DNA of 13,853 nucleotides, taken from assembly GCA_003151665.1 (NCBI GenBank), contig PLYD01000185.1:32269-46121 (forward strand), written 5' to 3'. The notes under the pieces were generated by a model. The model ran no database searches and had not been told where the DNA came from. It worked only from the letters and a program-made list of their open reading frames with translations. The translations under genes were made by a program, and so were the position numbers. This DNA comes from Candidatus Dormiibacterota bacterium. GTDB lineage: Bacteria; Chloroflexota; Dormibacteria; Dormibacterales; Dormibacteraceae. Below are positions 1-6,557 of this stretch, piece after piece (the stretch's first letter is position 1; each line of letters opens with the position of its first letter).

Positions 1-222
1 GGTCGAGCGCGGCAGCATCGAGTACTCGGCCGTGATCCAGCCCTGGCCGCTCCCGCGGCGGTGCGGCGGGACACGGTCCTCAACGCTCGCGGTGATCCAG
101 ACGCGCGTGCGGCCCATCTCGATGAGACAAGAGCCCTCCGCGTGAACGTTGACCCCGAGCTCGATCTTGAGTGGGCGCAGCTGATCCGGTTGACGTCCAT
201 CGGGCCGCGAATGGCCCGTCAT
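1..222 (-). CDS. rph: Ribonuclease PH, N-terminal part (truncated by window edge)
   Basis: RNase PH is a phosphorolytic 3'-5' exoribonuclease that trims tRNA 3' ends. The first 74 codons are visible. The translation begins [20 protein letters not shown] and continues through [32 protein letters not shown] and [12 protein letters not shown]. These match the family's conserved N-terminal segments: R-x-DGR-x-x-D-x-LRP, AEGS-x-LI-x-G-x-T-x-V, and the [15 protein letters not shown] block. The ATG (222-220) overlaps the tatC stop TGA (221-219) as ATGA, so translation is probably coupled to tatC. The remainder of the gene lies beyond the left edge. The family assignment is strong; full length and catalytic C-terminal residues cannot be seen. 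Confidence 0.9.
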   Translation of the reverse strand, partial: MTGHSRPDGRQPDQLRPLKIELGVNVHAEGSCLIEMGRTRVWITASVEDRVPPHRRGSGQGWITAEYSMLPRST

Positions 223-968
223 CGCTTTAACAGCTTGAGTAGCAATGCAGTTCCTTCAAAGAAGATCCAGAGCGGGACGAACATGATCAGCGGCGTGAAG
301 GGATCGACGCCTGGGGTGAGGAAGTTGGCCAGGAGGCCGAGCCCGAGGAACCACCATAACCTGTTCTTGTACAGCCACTTCGAGTTGATGATGCCGACCA
401 TCCCCAGCATGAACAGCACGACTGGCAGCTCGAAGATGATGCCGAAGCCAATGACCATAATGAGCATGAAACCGACGAGCTGGCTGATGTCCGCGAAGTA
501 AGTGGTGTTGGCCGGCGCGAGCGAGTTGAGGACGCGGATATATAGAGGCAGCGCGAAGATCGCCACCGCGACGCCGATCAAGAAGAACACGATGCTGGCG
601 ACGATCAGCGGCAGGATGAAGCGCCGTTCGTGTGCGTGCAGCCCGGGGCTGACAAACCACCAGATCTGCTGGATCACCACCGGTGCGGCAATCACCAGCC
701 CGATGTACAGCGCGACCTGCAGCTCAAGGATCACACCGCCGGTGGGCCCGAAGTAATACGCGTGGCCGATGCCGGCTCTCTCCACCAGCAGGCCGATCAC
801 CTGCCTGGTGATGAAGAACGCACCCACCGTCGTGATCCCCCAGGCGATCAGAGAGACGATGAGAGCGCGCCTGAGTGCCTCGAGATGCTCGATCACCGAC
901 ATCCGCTGCTCTTCGACGGGCTTCGCGGGCCGGCGTGCGCGCGAAACGACCCTGTCTAGAAGGGCCAC
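219..968 (-). CDS. tatC: Sec-independent (twin-arginine) protein translocase subunit TatC
   Basis: TatC is the polytopic membrane subunit that recognises twin-arginine signal peptides and exports folded proteins. The 249-aa product is within the family's normal size and has about six hydrophobic segments. The cytoplasmic N-terminal signature [11 protein letters not shown] (about residues 27-37) is followed by [11 protein letters not shown], which carries the conserved Glu of the first cytoplasmic loop, and later by [19 protein letters not shown]. The start is GTG at 968, 7 nt after the tatA stop. An alternative is the ATG at 902, which directly precedes the EHLE motif and has a GAAGAG-like sequence upstream. 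I kept GTG because related TatC proteins often carry a short basic extension. Codon 204 (357-359) is a rare TTA leucine codon. The gene sits between tatA and rph in an operon. Confidence 0.95.
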   Translation of the reverse strand: MALLDRVVSRARRPAKPVEEQRMSVIEHLEALRRALIVSLIAWGITTVGAFFITRQVIGLLVERAGIGHAYYFGPTGGVILELQVALYIGLVIAAPVVIQQIWWFVSPGLHAHERRFILPLIVASIVFFLIGVAVAIFALPLYIRVLNSLAPANTTYFADISQLVGFMLIMVIGFGIIFELPVVLFMLGMVGIINSKWLYKNRLWWFLGLGLLANFLTPGVDPFTPLIMFVPLWIFFEGTALLLKLLKR

Positions 969-975
969 GAGAGTC

Positions 976-1245
976 TCAGATCTTGGGGGAGGTGGCCTCG
1001 GACTGCGAGCCCGCGGACCCGGAGCTCTCCGAAGAGGCAGGCTGTGCGGGCGCCGGCGGCGTGACGGGTGGCGGCGCGGTCGACTGAACGGCCGCTGTCA
1101 TCTCGTTGGTGATGTCCGTGGTGGCCTTGCGGAACTCGCGCATCGCCTTACCAACGGCGCCTCCCAGCTCGGGCAGCCGGCCCGGTCCGAAGATGATCAG
1201 CACGATAACGAGCAGGCCGACGATGTAAAACCAGTGGAATGGCAT
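976..1245 (-). CDS. tatA: Twin-arginine translocase subunit TatA
   Basis: TatA is the small membrane protein that oligomerises to form the Tat translocation path. The 89-aa product has one N-terminal transmembrane helix (about residues 5-20, IVGLLVIVLIIF). It is followed by the hinge and amphipathic-helix signature FGPGRLPELGGAVGKAMREF (19-38), then a Pro/Ser/Ala-rich cytoplasmic tail. No separate TatB is seen, consistent with a minimal TatA-TatC system. The ATG has no recognisable Shine-Dalgarno sequence; a consensus TATAAT lies 9 nt upstream, so the message is probably leaderless or nearly so. The gene is followed after 7 nt by tatC. Confidence 0.93.
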   Translation of the reverse strand: MPFHWFYIVGLLVIVLIIFGPGRLPELGGAVGKAMREFRKATTDITNEMTAAVQSTAPPPVTPPAPAQPASSESSGSAGSQSEATSPKI

Positions 1246-1254
1246 CTCGAGTGG

Positions 1255-1283
1255 ATTATAGACCGCTTCCGTCGGCTTCCGAC
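1255..1283 (-). promoter_or_regulatory. Putative promoter of tatA-tatC-rph, with near-leaderless start
   Basis: On the minus strand a perfect -10 box TATAAT lies at 1260-1255, only 9 nt before the tatA ATG at 1245. The expected transcription start is therefore within a few bases of the start codon. The -35 region, 17 nt upstream, is poor (GTCGGA, 1283-1278) and lies in a small perfect hairpin, GTCGG-AAG-CCGAC (1283-1271). That hairpin follows the cyclophilin gene's stop. The -10 box is seen directly; leaderless expression is inferred. Confidence 0.55.
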
Positions 1284-1312
1284 TAGGGGCCGATTTGAGC
1301 CGATTTTGCCCC

Positions 1313-2014
1313 TTAGCCCACCTGGATTGTGATCGAGGTGATCCGGTCGGTCGGCGCCGTCAGGAGCTGCGCCGCGCCAAGCCCCTGGATGACGGTCCCG
1401 AACCGGTTGTAGACGGTGGTCGGGCCCGTCCCCGGCCAGGCAGCGCGCTGGATGAAGAACTGGCTGCCGTTGACCGGGCTGCCGAGCGGGCGCGCCATGC
1501 CGACGGCGCCAATCCCCCAGACAGGGCTCGTATTCGGTTCGCTAGGCAGGTTGTAGCCAGGACCGCCCCGGCCATCGCCGGTCGGGTCCCCGCTCTGGAC
1601 CACCCAGTCCTGCGTCGTCCACAACATGCCGTTGTAGTAACCGTCGAGCGCGAGCACTATGAAGTTATTGACCGTCACCGGGGCCACTTGGGGGTACAGC
1701 TGAATCGTTATCGGCCCCTTCGTCGTATTGACAGTCGCCTGGTAAGTGCGGGTGGGCACGATGCAGATCGGCTGCGGTCCGATAAAGGTGTGAGTGCCGG
1801 TTTGGGTCGACGTGATACATGCGGAAAGGGCACTCGGCGTCGGCGACTTCAGCGCGTCGGAGATCGCCAGCCCCGAGGCAAGGATCGCCGCGATGACGAT
1901 GCCGGAGATGAGTAGCGGCCTCCAGGGCCGACCCTGCCATCGAGGCGGCAGATCGGCGGCATCGTCTACTGGCGCAACGAGTGGCCGGCGGACGGGAACC
2001 TTGGCCTTGCTCAT
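1313..2014 (-). CDS. Membrane-anchored cyclophilin-type peptidyl-prolyl isomerase-like protein
   Basis: This 233-aa protein has a basic N-terminus, one transmembrane segment (about residues 32-53, LLISGIVIAAILASGLAI) and an exported cyclophilin-like domain from about residue 90. Cyclophilin hallmarks are present: TTKGPITIQLYPQVAPVTVN, QSGDPTGDGRGGPGY, NGSQFFIQ and RFGTVIQGL. The usual FHR segment before the QGGDP motif is replaced by MLWTTQDW, two residues shorter and with no arginine. The catalytic Arg (Arg55 of CypA) therefore seems absent, while the Gln and the FFI phenylalanines remain. It may be a weak isomerase or a binding or chaperone domain. The ATG at 2014 overlaps the previous gene's TGA as ATGA, which fixes the start and rejects a longer reading from 2134 that would lie inside hemD. 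Confidence 0.82.
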   Translation of the reverse strand: MSKAKVPVRRPLVAPVDDAADLPPRWQGRPWRPLLISGIVIAAILASGLAISDALKSPTPSALSACITSTQTGTHTFIGPQPICIVPTRTYQATVNTTKGPITIQLYPQVAPVTVNNFIVLALDGYYNGMLWTTQDWVVQSGDPTGDGRGGPGYNLPSEPNTSPVWGIGAVGMARPLGSPVNGSQFFIQRAAWPGTGPTTVYNRFGTVIQGLGAAQLLTAPTDRITSITIQVG

Positions 2015-3441
2015 TTCTTGACCGCTGCCTCTGCGATGGCCTGGACCAACCCGTGCGTCGTGTACTCGCGCGCAATGATCGCAACCTGCAAGCCGAGCTT
2101 GCGCGCCGTGTCCGCTGTGACCGGGCCCATGCACGCGATCTCCGCGTCACCGAGCACAGCGGGAAGGCGATCGTCAGGGAATGCGCGCACGAAGTTGGCG
2201 ACTGTTGAGGAGCTCGTGAAGGTGATCACGTCGACGCCCTCGGCATTGAACAGGCGCCACAAAGCTTCGCTCGCCCCAGCGGGCCGCGTCGCACGGTAGA
2301 CGGGAAGAACCTCAACCTCCGCACCTTTTTTGGCGAGAAGCGATGGTAGTGCGTCGCGAGCCACCTCTGCACGCGGCACCAAAACCCGCATGCCCTCCAT
2401 CTCCCAACCCTCGAGCGCTTTTGCCAATCCTTCCGCCGTGTACTCCGAGGTTACGAGCTCCGGCCGAAGGCCTCGAGCTTCGAGCGATTCGGCCGTCTCT
2501 TGGCCGATCGCGCACAGCTTTGAGGCATGCAGAGCTCTCGCATCGCCACCCGTCTCGAGCAGCATCCGGAAGAAGATGTCGACTGCGTTCGCGGAAGCAA
2601 AGATCACCAGGGCCGTCCCGTTGAGGCGCGCGATGGCGCGGCGAACGCGCTCGTCGGTGGGCATCGGGCTGATCTCGATCGTTGGAATCTCGATCACCGC
2701 GGCGCCGAGATCAACCAGCTCCCGCCGAAATGGATCGACCTGGTGGCGCGCGCGCGTGATCAGGATGCGGCGCCCATGGAGCGGTCGCTTCGACAGCGTG
2801 TCGAGTCGATCCGACATCTCAACGCCTGGGCCGAGGACCAGCAACGCATCGCCTCTCAGGCCATACGTCGCCGCTTTGCGCGCAAGCTCGCCAAGGGGAG
2901 CACTTACACGGTGCTGTCCCGGCTGGCCGGGGTTGAGGATCAAAGCGGCCGGGGTCTCAGGGGTCCGGCCGTCCGCCATGAGCGCGGTGATGCCCGATTC
3001 CCACCAACCAGATGCGAGACGGAGCACGACCGTCTCCGCGCCTTTGACCAGGCCAAGGCCGATCGAGGCGGACTGGCCTTCGATCGTCAGCGGGATTCCG
3101 CTCATCACCGGGGCCGCAAGCTCGACGATCAGGCCGGGGACTGCTTCGAAGTCGATCTCCGCGCGCTCGAGCTTCTCCGCGATGTCGCTGCCGTTGGAAA
3201 ACGCGTACGGGTTGCCAGGAAAGAGCACTGCCAGCCTGCGACCCGTCCGCGCGAGACGAACTATCTCCTCCACCGATTCGAGCGGTCCGATATCCGCCTG
3301 CGCCGAAGCCAGGTGGAGAAGTCCGGTGCCGCAACCATCACAGCAACGGATGATTTCGGCATCCTTGATCGCCTCAACTGCCTGGACTGTGGCCAGGCCA
3401 GGATGTCCGGGACCGATTCCGACCAACCTGACTCTGCTCAT
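2011..3441 (-). CDS. hemD: CobA-like methyltransferase domain fused to uroporphyrinogen-III synthase (HemD)
   Basis: The 476-aa protein has two domains. Residues 1 to about 215 resemble the tetrapyrrole (CobA/SUMT) methylase fold: VRLVGIGPGHPGLATVQAV at the N-terminus, FPGNPYAFSNGSD near 74-86 and VPGLIVELAAPVMSGIPLT near 101-119. Residues from about 220 match uroporphyrinogen-III synthase, which cyclises and inverts ring D of hydroxymethylbilane: HGRRILITRARHQ, FASANAVDIFF, YTAEGLAKAL, VLVPRAEVARDALP, VITFTSSSTVANF and YTTHGLVQAI. HemD function is well supported. The methylase half departs from the GAGPGDP, Y-D-x-L and GDPFVFGRG consensus motifs, so SAM-dependent methylation is less certain. 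No other haem gene is visible. The start is the ATG at 3441 with a modest GGTGGCGG upstream, 32 nt after the prenyl synthase. Confidence 0.85.
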   Translation of the reverse strand: MSRVRLVGIGPGHPGLATVQAVEAIKDAEIIRCCDGCGTGLLHLASAQADIGPLESVEEIVRLARTGRRLAVLFPGNPYAFSNGSDIAEKLERAEIDFEAVPGLIVELAAPVMSGIPLTIEGQSASIGLGLVKGAETVVLRLASGWWESGITALMADGRTPETPAALILNPGQPGQHRVSAPLGELARKAATYGLRGDALLVLGPGVEMSDRLDTLSKRPLHGRRILITRARHQVDPFRRELVDLGAAVIEIPTIEISPMPTDERVRRAIARLNGTALVIFASANAVDIFFRMLLETGGDARALHASKLCAIGQETAESLEARGLRPELVTSEYTAEGLAKALEGWEMEGMRVLVPRAEVARDALPSLLAKKGAEVEVLPVYRATRPAGASEALWRLFNAEGVDVITFTSSSTVANFVRAFPDDRLPAVLGDAEIACMGPVTADTARKLGLQVAIIAREYTTHGLVQAIAEAAVKK

Positions 3442-3473
3442 GAGTCCGCCACCGCTCGGAGCACCAAGACAGG

Positions 3474-4469
3474 TTAGAGCTTTCGGGATACCACGTAGGT
3501 GGCGAGCGCCGCGAGCGCTGCCTTCGCTTCCCCATCACCCAAAGTCTCGAGCTCGCGTCGTGCCTCAGAAGCGAGTTGGCGTGCCCGCTCGATCGCTCGC
3601 GTGGGTCCGGCGCTGGCGCGCACCAGCTCGACAACATGGTGGGCCTCTGCCCCGGTGAGTTCGCGATGCGTCTCGAGAAGCTGTCGCAGCTTGCCGCTGA
3701 CGCCATCGTCTTCGAGAGCCATCATTAAAGGAAGAGTCGCGAAGCCCTCCGCAATGTCGTGACCAATCGGCTTGCCGATCTCGTCCTCGCTGCTTTCGTA
3801 ATCGAGAACATCGTCTGCGATTTGGAACGCGAGACCGAGAAGGCGCCCGTAAGCGCGGATCGCCGAACGCTTGGGCCGATCGAGGCCGCCGAGGAGGGCC
3901 CCGATGTCGCAGCATGCGGCGAGCAGAGTCGCAGTCTTGGCCTCGATGCGGCGCATGTATTCGTCGACATCGGTGTCATAGCGATGACGGATCGCCTGCT
4001 GCCTCACCTCGCCGGCGCAAATGTCCATTACCGCGCGCGCGAGAATGGCGACCGCCTGCGGAGAATCCGTGAATGCCGCCTGCTCATAGGCCTTGGCGAA
4101 GTAGAAGTCGCCGACCACGATTGCCGCCTCGTCGCCGAGCTTCGCCGCCACCGTGGGGCGACCGCGCCGCACCTGGGCTCGATCGATCACGTCATCGTGG
4201 ACGAGCGTCGCAGCGTGAATGAGCTCGACGGCCATGGCCGCAGGGGTCAACTTCACGAGGTCGTAGGAGCCGCACCTCGCGGCGAGTAGGACGAGCGCAG
4301 GGCGGATGCGCTTGCCTCCTGCGGCAAAGAGGTCCGCCATCGGCGCAGCGACCACGTCCGGGTCGCTCTCGATGAGGCGGCGCAGGCCCGCTTCGATCTT
4401 TTCGAGGTCGGCCGCGACCGGGCCGAAAATGGCGTGAGGTCCCGCCTCTAAGCCTTCAACTCCTGCCAT
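3474..4469 (-). CDS. Long-chain all-trans polyprenyl diphosphate synthase
   Basis: This trans-isoprenyl diphosphate synthase condenses isopentenyl diphosphate onto an allylic primer to make the polyprenyl tail of quinones. The 331-aa length is typical. Visible motifs are GKRIRP (52-57), the first Asp-rich motif DDVID (92-96) with R-R-G downstream (101-103), and the second Asp-rich region QIADDVLDYESSEDEIGKPI with DDVLD at 219-223, followed by GHDIAEGFATLPLM. Residues just before the first Asp-rich motif are small (HAATLVHDD), with no bulky aromatic block, which fits a longer-than-farnesyl product; exact chain length cannot be read. The ATG at 4469 has a strong GGAGGTG Shine-Dalgarno. Codon 248 (3726-3728) is a TTA leucine. 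It lies 18 nt after the response regulator gene. Confidence 0.92.
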   Translation of the reverse strand: MAGVEGLEAGPHAIFGPVAADLEKIEAGLRRLIESDPDVVAAPMADLFAAGGKRIRPALVLLAARCGSYDLVKLTPAAMAVELIHAATLVHDDVIDRAQVRRGRPTVAAKLGDEAAIVVGDFYFAKAYEQAAFTDSPQAVAILARAVMDICAGEVRQQAIRHRYDTDVDEYMRRIEAKTATLLAACCDIGALLGGLDRPKRSAIRAYGRLLGLAFQIADDVLDYESSEDEIGKPIGHDIAEGFATLPLMMALEDDGVSGKLRQLLETHRELTGAEAHHVVELVRASAGPTRAIERARQLASEARRELETLGDGEAKAALAALATYVVSRKL

Positions 4470-4482
4470 CCAGGCACCTCCG

Positions 4483-4497
4483 GCGCGCTAAGCGCGC
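4483..4497. repeat. Short GC palindrome at the response-regulator stop codon
   Basis: GCGCGCT-A-AGCGCGC forms two perfect 7-nt arms around one base, spanning the response regulator's last codons and TAG stop. It lies just before the strong Shine-Dalgarno of the prenyl synthase. It could be a small mRNA hairpin or chance in GC-rich sequence; no function is assigned. Confidence 0.3.
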
Positions 4498-5210
4498 TTC
4501 ACCGAAAGCCGGTAACCCAGGCCGGGCACCGCCTCGATGCTCACGCCTGGGCTGGCAAGGTCCGACAGCTTGCGCCGCAGACGCTGCACGTGAGGGTCGA
4601 CAGAGTGATCGTCGAGGTCGTGCGGGTAGCCCCACACCTTGTCGCGCAGCTGCGCCCGCGTCAGGACGCGCTCCGGGTTGGCGGCCAGCACCGCGAGAAG
4701 GTTGAACTCGGTCATCGTCAGCGTGATCTCCTCGTTGCCCACTCTCACCCGACGCGCGGCGTTGTCGATCTGAAGGGCGCCGACCGTGAGGATCCCCCCT
4801 CGCCCGGGACCCGCCTGGGTGAGAGCCGACCGCCTGAGGTGAGCGTTGATTCGCGCGGCCAGGATGCGTGAGTCGAACGGCTTGGTGATGTAATCGTCGG
4901 CTCCGACTTCGAGGCCGACCACCTCATCGGTCTTGGTCGAGCGCCCCGTGAGCATGACCATCGGGCTCATTACACCTTGCCGCCGCAGCTCGAGGATGAC
5001 TTCGGTGCCGCTAATGTCAGGCAGCACCCAGTCGACGAGGACGAGGTCCGGACGGCCTCCCGTGCCAAGCTCGATCGCCTTGGCGCCATTCGCAGCTTCG
5101 AAGACTTCGTGACCCTGCAGCCTGCACACCTCGGCGATCAGTGCCCTAACGTCGTGGTCGTCCTCGATGACGAGGATGCGCTGCCTGCGCCGGCCGGGGA
5201 GTGAGGTCAG
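4488..5210 (-). CDS. OmpR/PhoB-family response regulator (orphan), probable CTG start
   Basis: A two-component response regulator: an N-terminal receiver followed by a winged-helix DNA-binding domain. With the proposed start the protein is 240 aa, normal for the family. The receiver shows RILVIEDDHDVR with the acidic pocket, phosphoacceptor Asp in LVLVDWVLPD (about residue 60), Thr in VMLTGRS (about 88) and Lys in YITKPF (about 110). The effector domain shows LTMTEFNLLAVLAANPERVL, the recognition-helix stretch DHSVDPHVQRLRRKL and the wing EAVPGLGYRL. No histidine kinase is adjacent. In this frame there is no ATG, GTG or TTG between the upstream gene's stop and the receiver. The ATG at 5414 would add 68 residues lying wholly inside that upstream gene. 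The CTG at 5210-5208 overlaps the upstream TGA (CTGA), which fits translational coupling. Confidence 0.85.
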   Translation of the reverse strand: MTSLPGRRRQRILVIEDDHDVRALIAEVCRLQGHEVFEAANGAKAIELGTGGRPDLVLVDWVLPDISGTEVILELRRQGVMSPMVMLTGRSTKTDEVVGLEVGADDYITKPFDSRILAARINAHLRRSALTQAGPGRGGILTVGALQIDNAARRVRVGNEEITLTMTEFNLLAVLAANPERVLTRAQLRDKVWGYPHDLDDHSVDPHVQRLRRKLSDLASPGVSIEAVPGLGYRLSVKRA

Positions 5211-5521
5211 TTGTGATCCGGAGGTGCGAATCCAACCCTGCGCGACTCGTGCGACGAGCGCTTCGAGCGCCTCATCAGGAGGACCCGTTTCTCCCCTCCA
5301 TCGATCACGTCGGCCAGCTCCCAGCCTTCGACCGCCGAGGCCTGAAGGAACTTGACCAGGGTCGTTCCATCGCCCACCTGGGCCAGCGTCAGGACCTCGG
5401 TCGAGTACTCCCATTCGCGGGCAGGGAGGCCCACCGACGGGATGTGGCTGGTCGGCGCCGCGCCGTCCTCCGGCTGCTCGGGCTCGTCGGGATCGTCGTC
5501 CGGGTCTTCTTCGTCGTGCAT
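5207..5521 (-). CDS. Small acidic protein resembling DUF4177
   Basis: A 104-aa soluble protein from the ATG at 5521. Its N-terminus is very acidic (DEEDPDDDPDEPEQPEDG) and probably disordered. The compact C-terminal half contains REWEYSTEVLTL, KFLQASAVEGWELADVI and EKRVLLMRR. This W-E-Y then G-W-E-L then hydrophobic-R-R pattern is that of DUF4177-like small domains, whose biochemical role is unknown. Translation could instead begin at TTG 5533 or GTG 5527; none of these has a clear Shine-Dalgarno. A TACAAT sequence at 5542-5537 could act as a -10 box giving a very short leader, but no -35 is visible. Its TGA overlaps the response regulator's proposed CTG start, so the two are probably translated together. 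Confidence 0.68.
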   Translation of the reverse strand: MHDEEDPDDDPDEPEQPEDGAAPTSHIPSVGLPAREWEYSTEVLTLAQVGDGTTLVKFLQASAVEGWELADVIDGGEKRVLLMRRSKRSSHESRRVGFAPPDHN

Positions 5522-5554
5522 GGGCACTGTCAAACGATTGTAGGTGCCCCGGAG

Positions 5555-5627
5555 TACCCCCGGCGGGGGTCGAACCCGCGCTGGACCGGGTTTAAGCCGG
5601 CTGCCTCTGCCATTGGGCTACGGGGGC
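5555..5627 (-). tRNA. tRNA with UAA anticodon (reads UUA, Leu codon) but a short, class-I variable loop
   Basis: A complete 73-nt cloverleaf. The acceptor stem is GCCCCCG paired with CGGGGGT, the discriminator is A73, and the D-arm is GCCC/AGGC with three good pairs. The anticodon stem is GCCGG/CCGGT with loop CTTAAAC (U33, anticodon UAA at 34-36, A37). The variable loop has five bases (CCAGC), the T-stem is GCGGG/CCCGC and the T-loop is TTCGACC. CCA is not encoded; the next bases are CTC. UAA should read the leucine codon UUA. Bacterial tRNA-Leu normally has a long class-II variable arm, which is absent, so the isotype is uncertain. UUA codons do occur here, in tatC and the prenyl synthase. 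Confidence 0.85.
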
Positions 5628-5686
5628 AGGGTCAATTGTGAGCGAGCAACCGGCGACCAGGCTGCCAGTCCGTTATCGCCCGCCGA

Positions 5687-6547
5687 TCACTTCGGATAGT
5701 CGAAGAAACCCTTGCCCGTCTTGCGGCCTAGGTGGCCTCCTTCCACCAGCTTCCTCAAGAGCTCGGGCGCGTCTGCGCCCTCGCCCTGGCGGTGGCGATC
5801 CTTCATCGCGCCATAGAAGATGTCGAGGCCGCTGAAGTCGAGAAGGTGGAATGGACCCATTGGCCAGTTCAGTCCCTTTTGCACCGCCGTATCGATGTCC
5901 TCCGCGCTCGCGTAGCCGCCCTCGAGCAAACGCAGGGCTTCTTCTGAAGCCGCGAAGAGGATGCGGTTGACGATGAAACCCCAGATCTCCTTTTGCAGGA
6001 GCACCGGAGTGCGATCGATGCTGCGCACGAACTCCATCGCCGCCTCGACCGTGGCCTCGGCCGTTTTGGGGCCGCGCACGACCTCGCAGAGCTGCATGAC
6101 GGTGACCGGGTGGAAGAAGTGCATGTTGCAGCAGAGCTCCGGACGGCCCGTGAAGTCGGCGAGCCGGCTGATCGCGATGGTGCTGGAGTTGCTGGCCAGG
6201 ATCGCGTCCTTGCCGGCGTGCCGGCCGAGCGTCTTGAACACAGCCTGCTTGACGTCGAAATCTTCGACCACGGCTTCGATGACCAGGTCGGCGTGGGCCG
6301 CGGCGCCGGCAAGGTCGTTGCTGTCCTTGATGCTGCCCAGGGCCTTCGATGCCGCCTCCTTGGTCAACCGTCCCTTCTCCACCGACCGGTCGAGGAGCCG
6401 GGTGTTCTGGGCCCGGGCTCGTTCGAGCTGGCCGTCCACGGAGTCGGCGAGCGTGACCTCGTATCGACCGCTCAACGCGGTCTGCAAAGCGATCTGGGAG
6501 CCCATGGTTCCTGCGCCGACGACCAACACACGCTTCAATTCATGCAT
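5687..6547 (-). CDS. 3-hydroxybutyryl-CoA / 3-hydroxyacyl-CoA dehydrogenase
   Basis: An NAD-dependent enzyme interconverting 3-hydroxyacyl-CoA and 3-ketoacyl-CoA in fatty-acid, butyrate or polyhydroxybutyrate metabolism. The 286-aa monofunctional length matches the single-domain family. The Rossmann motif GAGTMG is at 11-16 and EAVVED at 91-96. The catalytic residues seen in human short-chain hydroxyacyl-CoA dehydrogenase align with S122 (ASNSST), H143 (MHFFHPV), E155 (LCEVVRG) and N194 (GFIVNR). The usual N of HFFNP is H146, and the usual Pro of PGFIVNR is Trp. The C-terminal GRKTGKGFFDY is canonical. The ATG at 6547 sits three residues before the first strand; a longer reading to 6673 would run into the divergent gene. 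No Shine-Dalgarno is evident. Confidence 0.9.
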   Translation of the reverse strand: MHELKRVLVVGAGTMGSQIALQTALSGRYEVTLADSVDGQLERARAQNTRLLDRSVEKGRLTKEAASKALGSIKDSNDLAGAAAHADLVIEAVVEDFDVKQAVFKTLGRHAGKDAILASNSSTIAISRLADFTGRPELCCNMHFFHPVTVMQLCEVVRGPKTAEATVEAAMEFVRSIDRTPVLLQKEIWGFIVNRILFAASEEALRLLEGGYASAEDIDTAVQKGLNWPMGPFHLLDFSGLDIFYGAMKDRHRQGEGADAPELLRKLVEGGHLGRKTGKGFFDYPK

Positions 6548-6557
6548 GCGGGTGAGC

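Noticed and set aside
61..501. Plus-strand 146-codon ORF at the left end
   Set aside because: It is antisense to rph and tatC, both of which have clear family motifs on the minus strand; its translation has no protein-like pattern.
2015..2134. 40-residue N-terminal extension of the cyclophilin-like protein
   Set aside because: It lies inside hemD in another frame; the ATGA overlap at 2014 is a natural start.
2330..3658. Long plus-strand 442-codon ORF
   Set aside because: Antisense to the HemD fusion and the prenyl synthase; Ser/Arg/Pro-rich composition typical of a high-GC shadow frame.
5961..6545. Long N-terminal extension of the zincin gene
   Set aside because: This part is antisense to the 3-hydroxyacyl-CoA dehydrogenase; family similarity begins at 6558.
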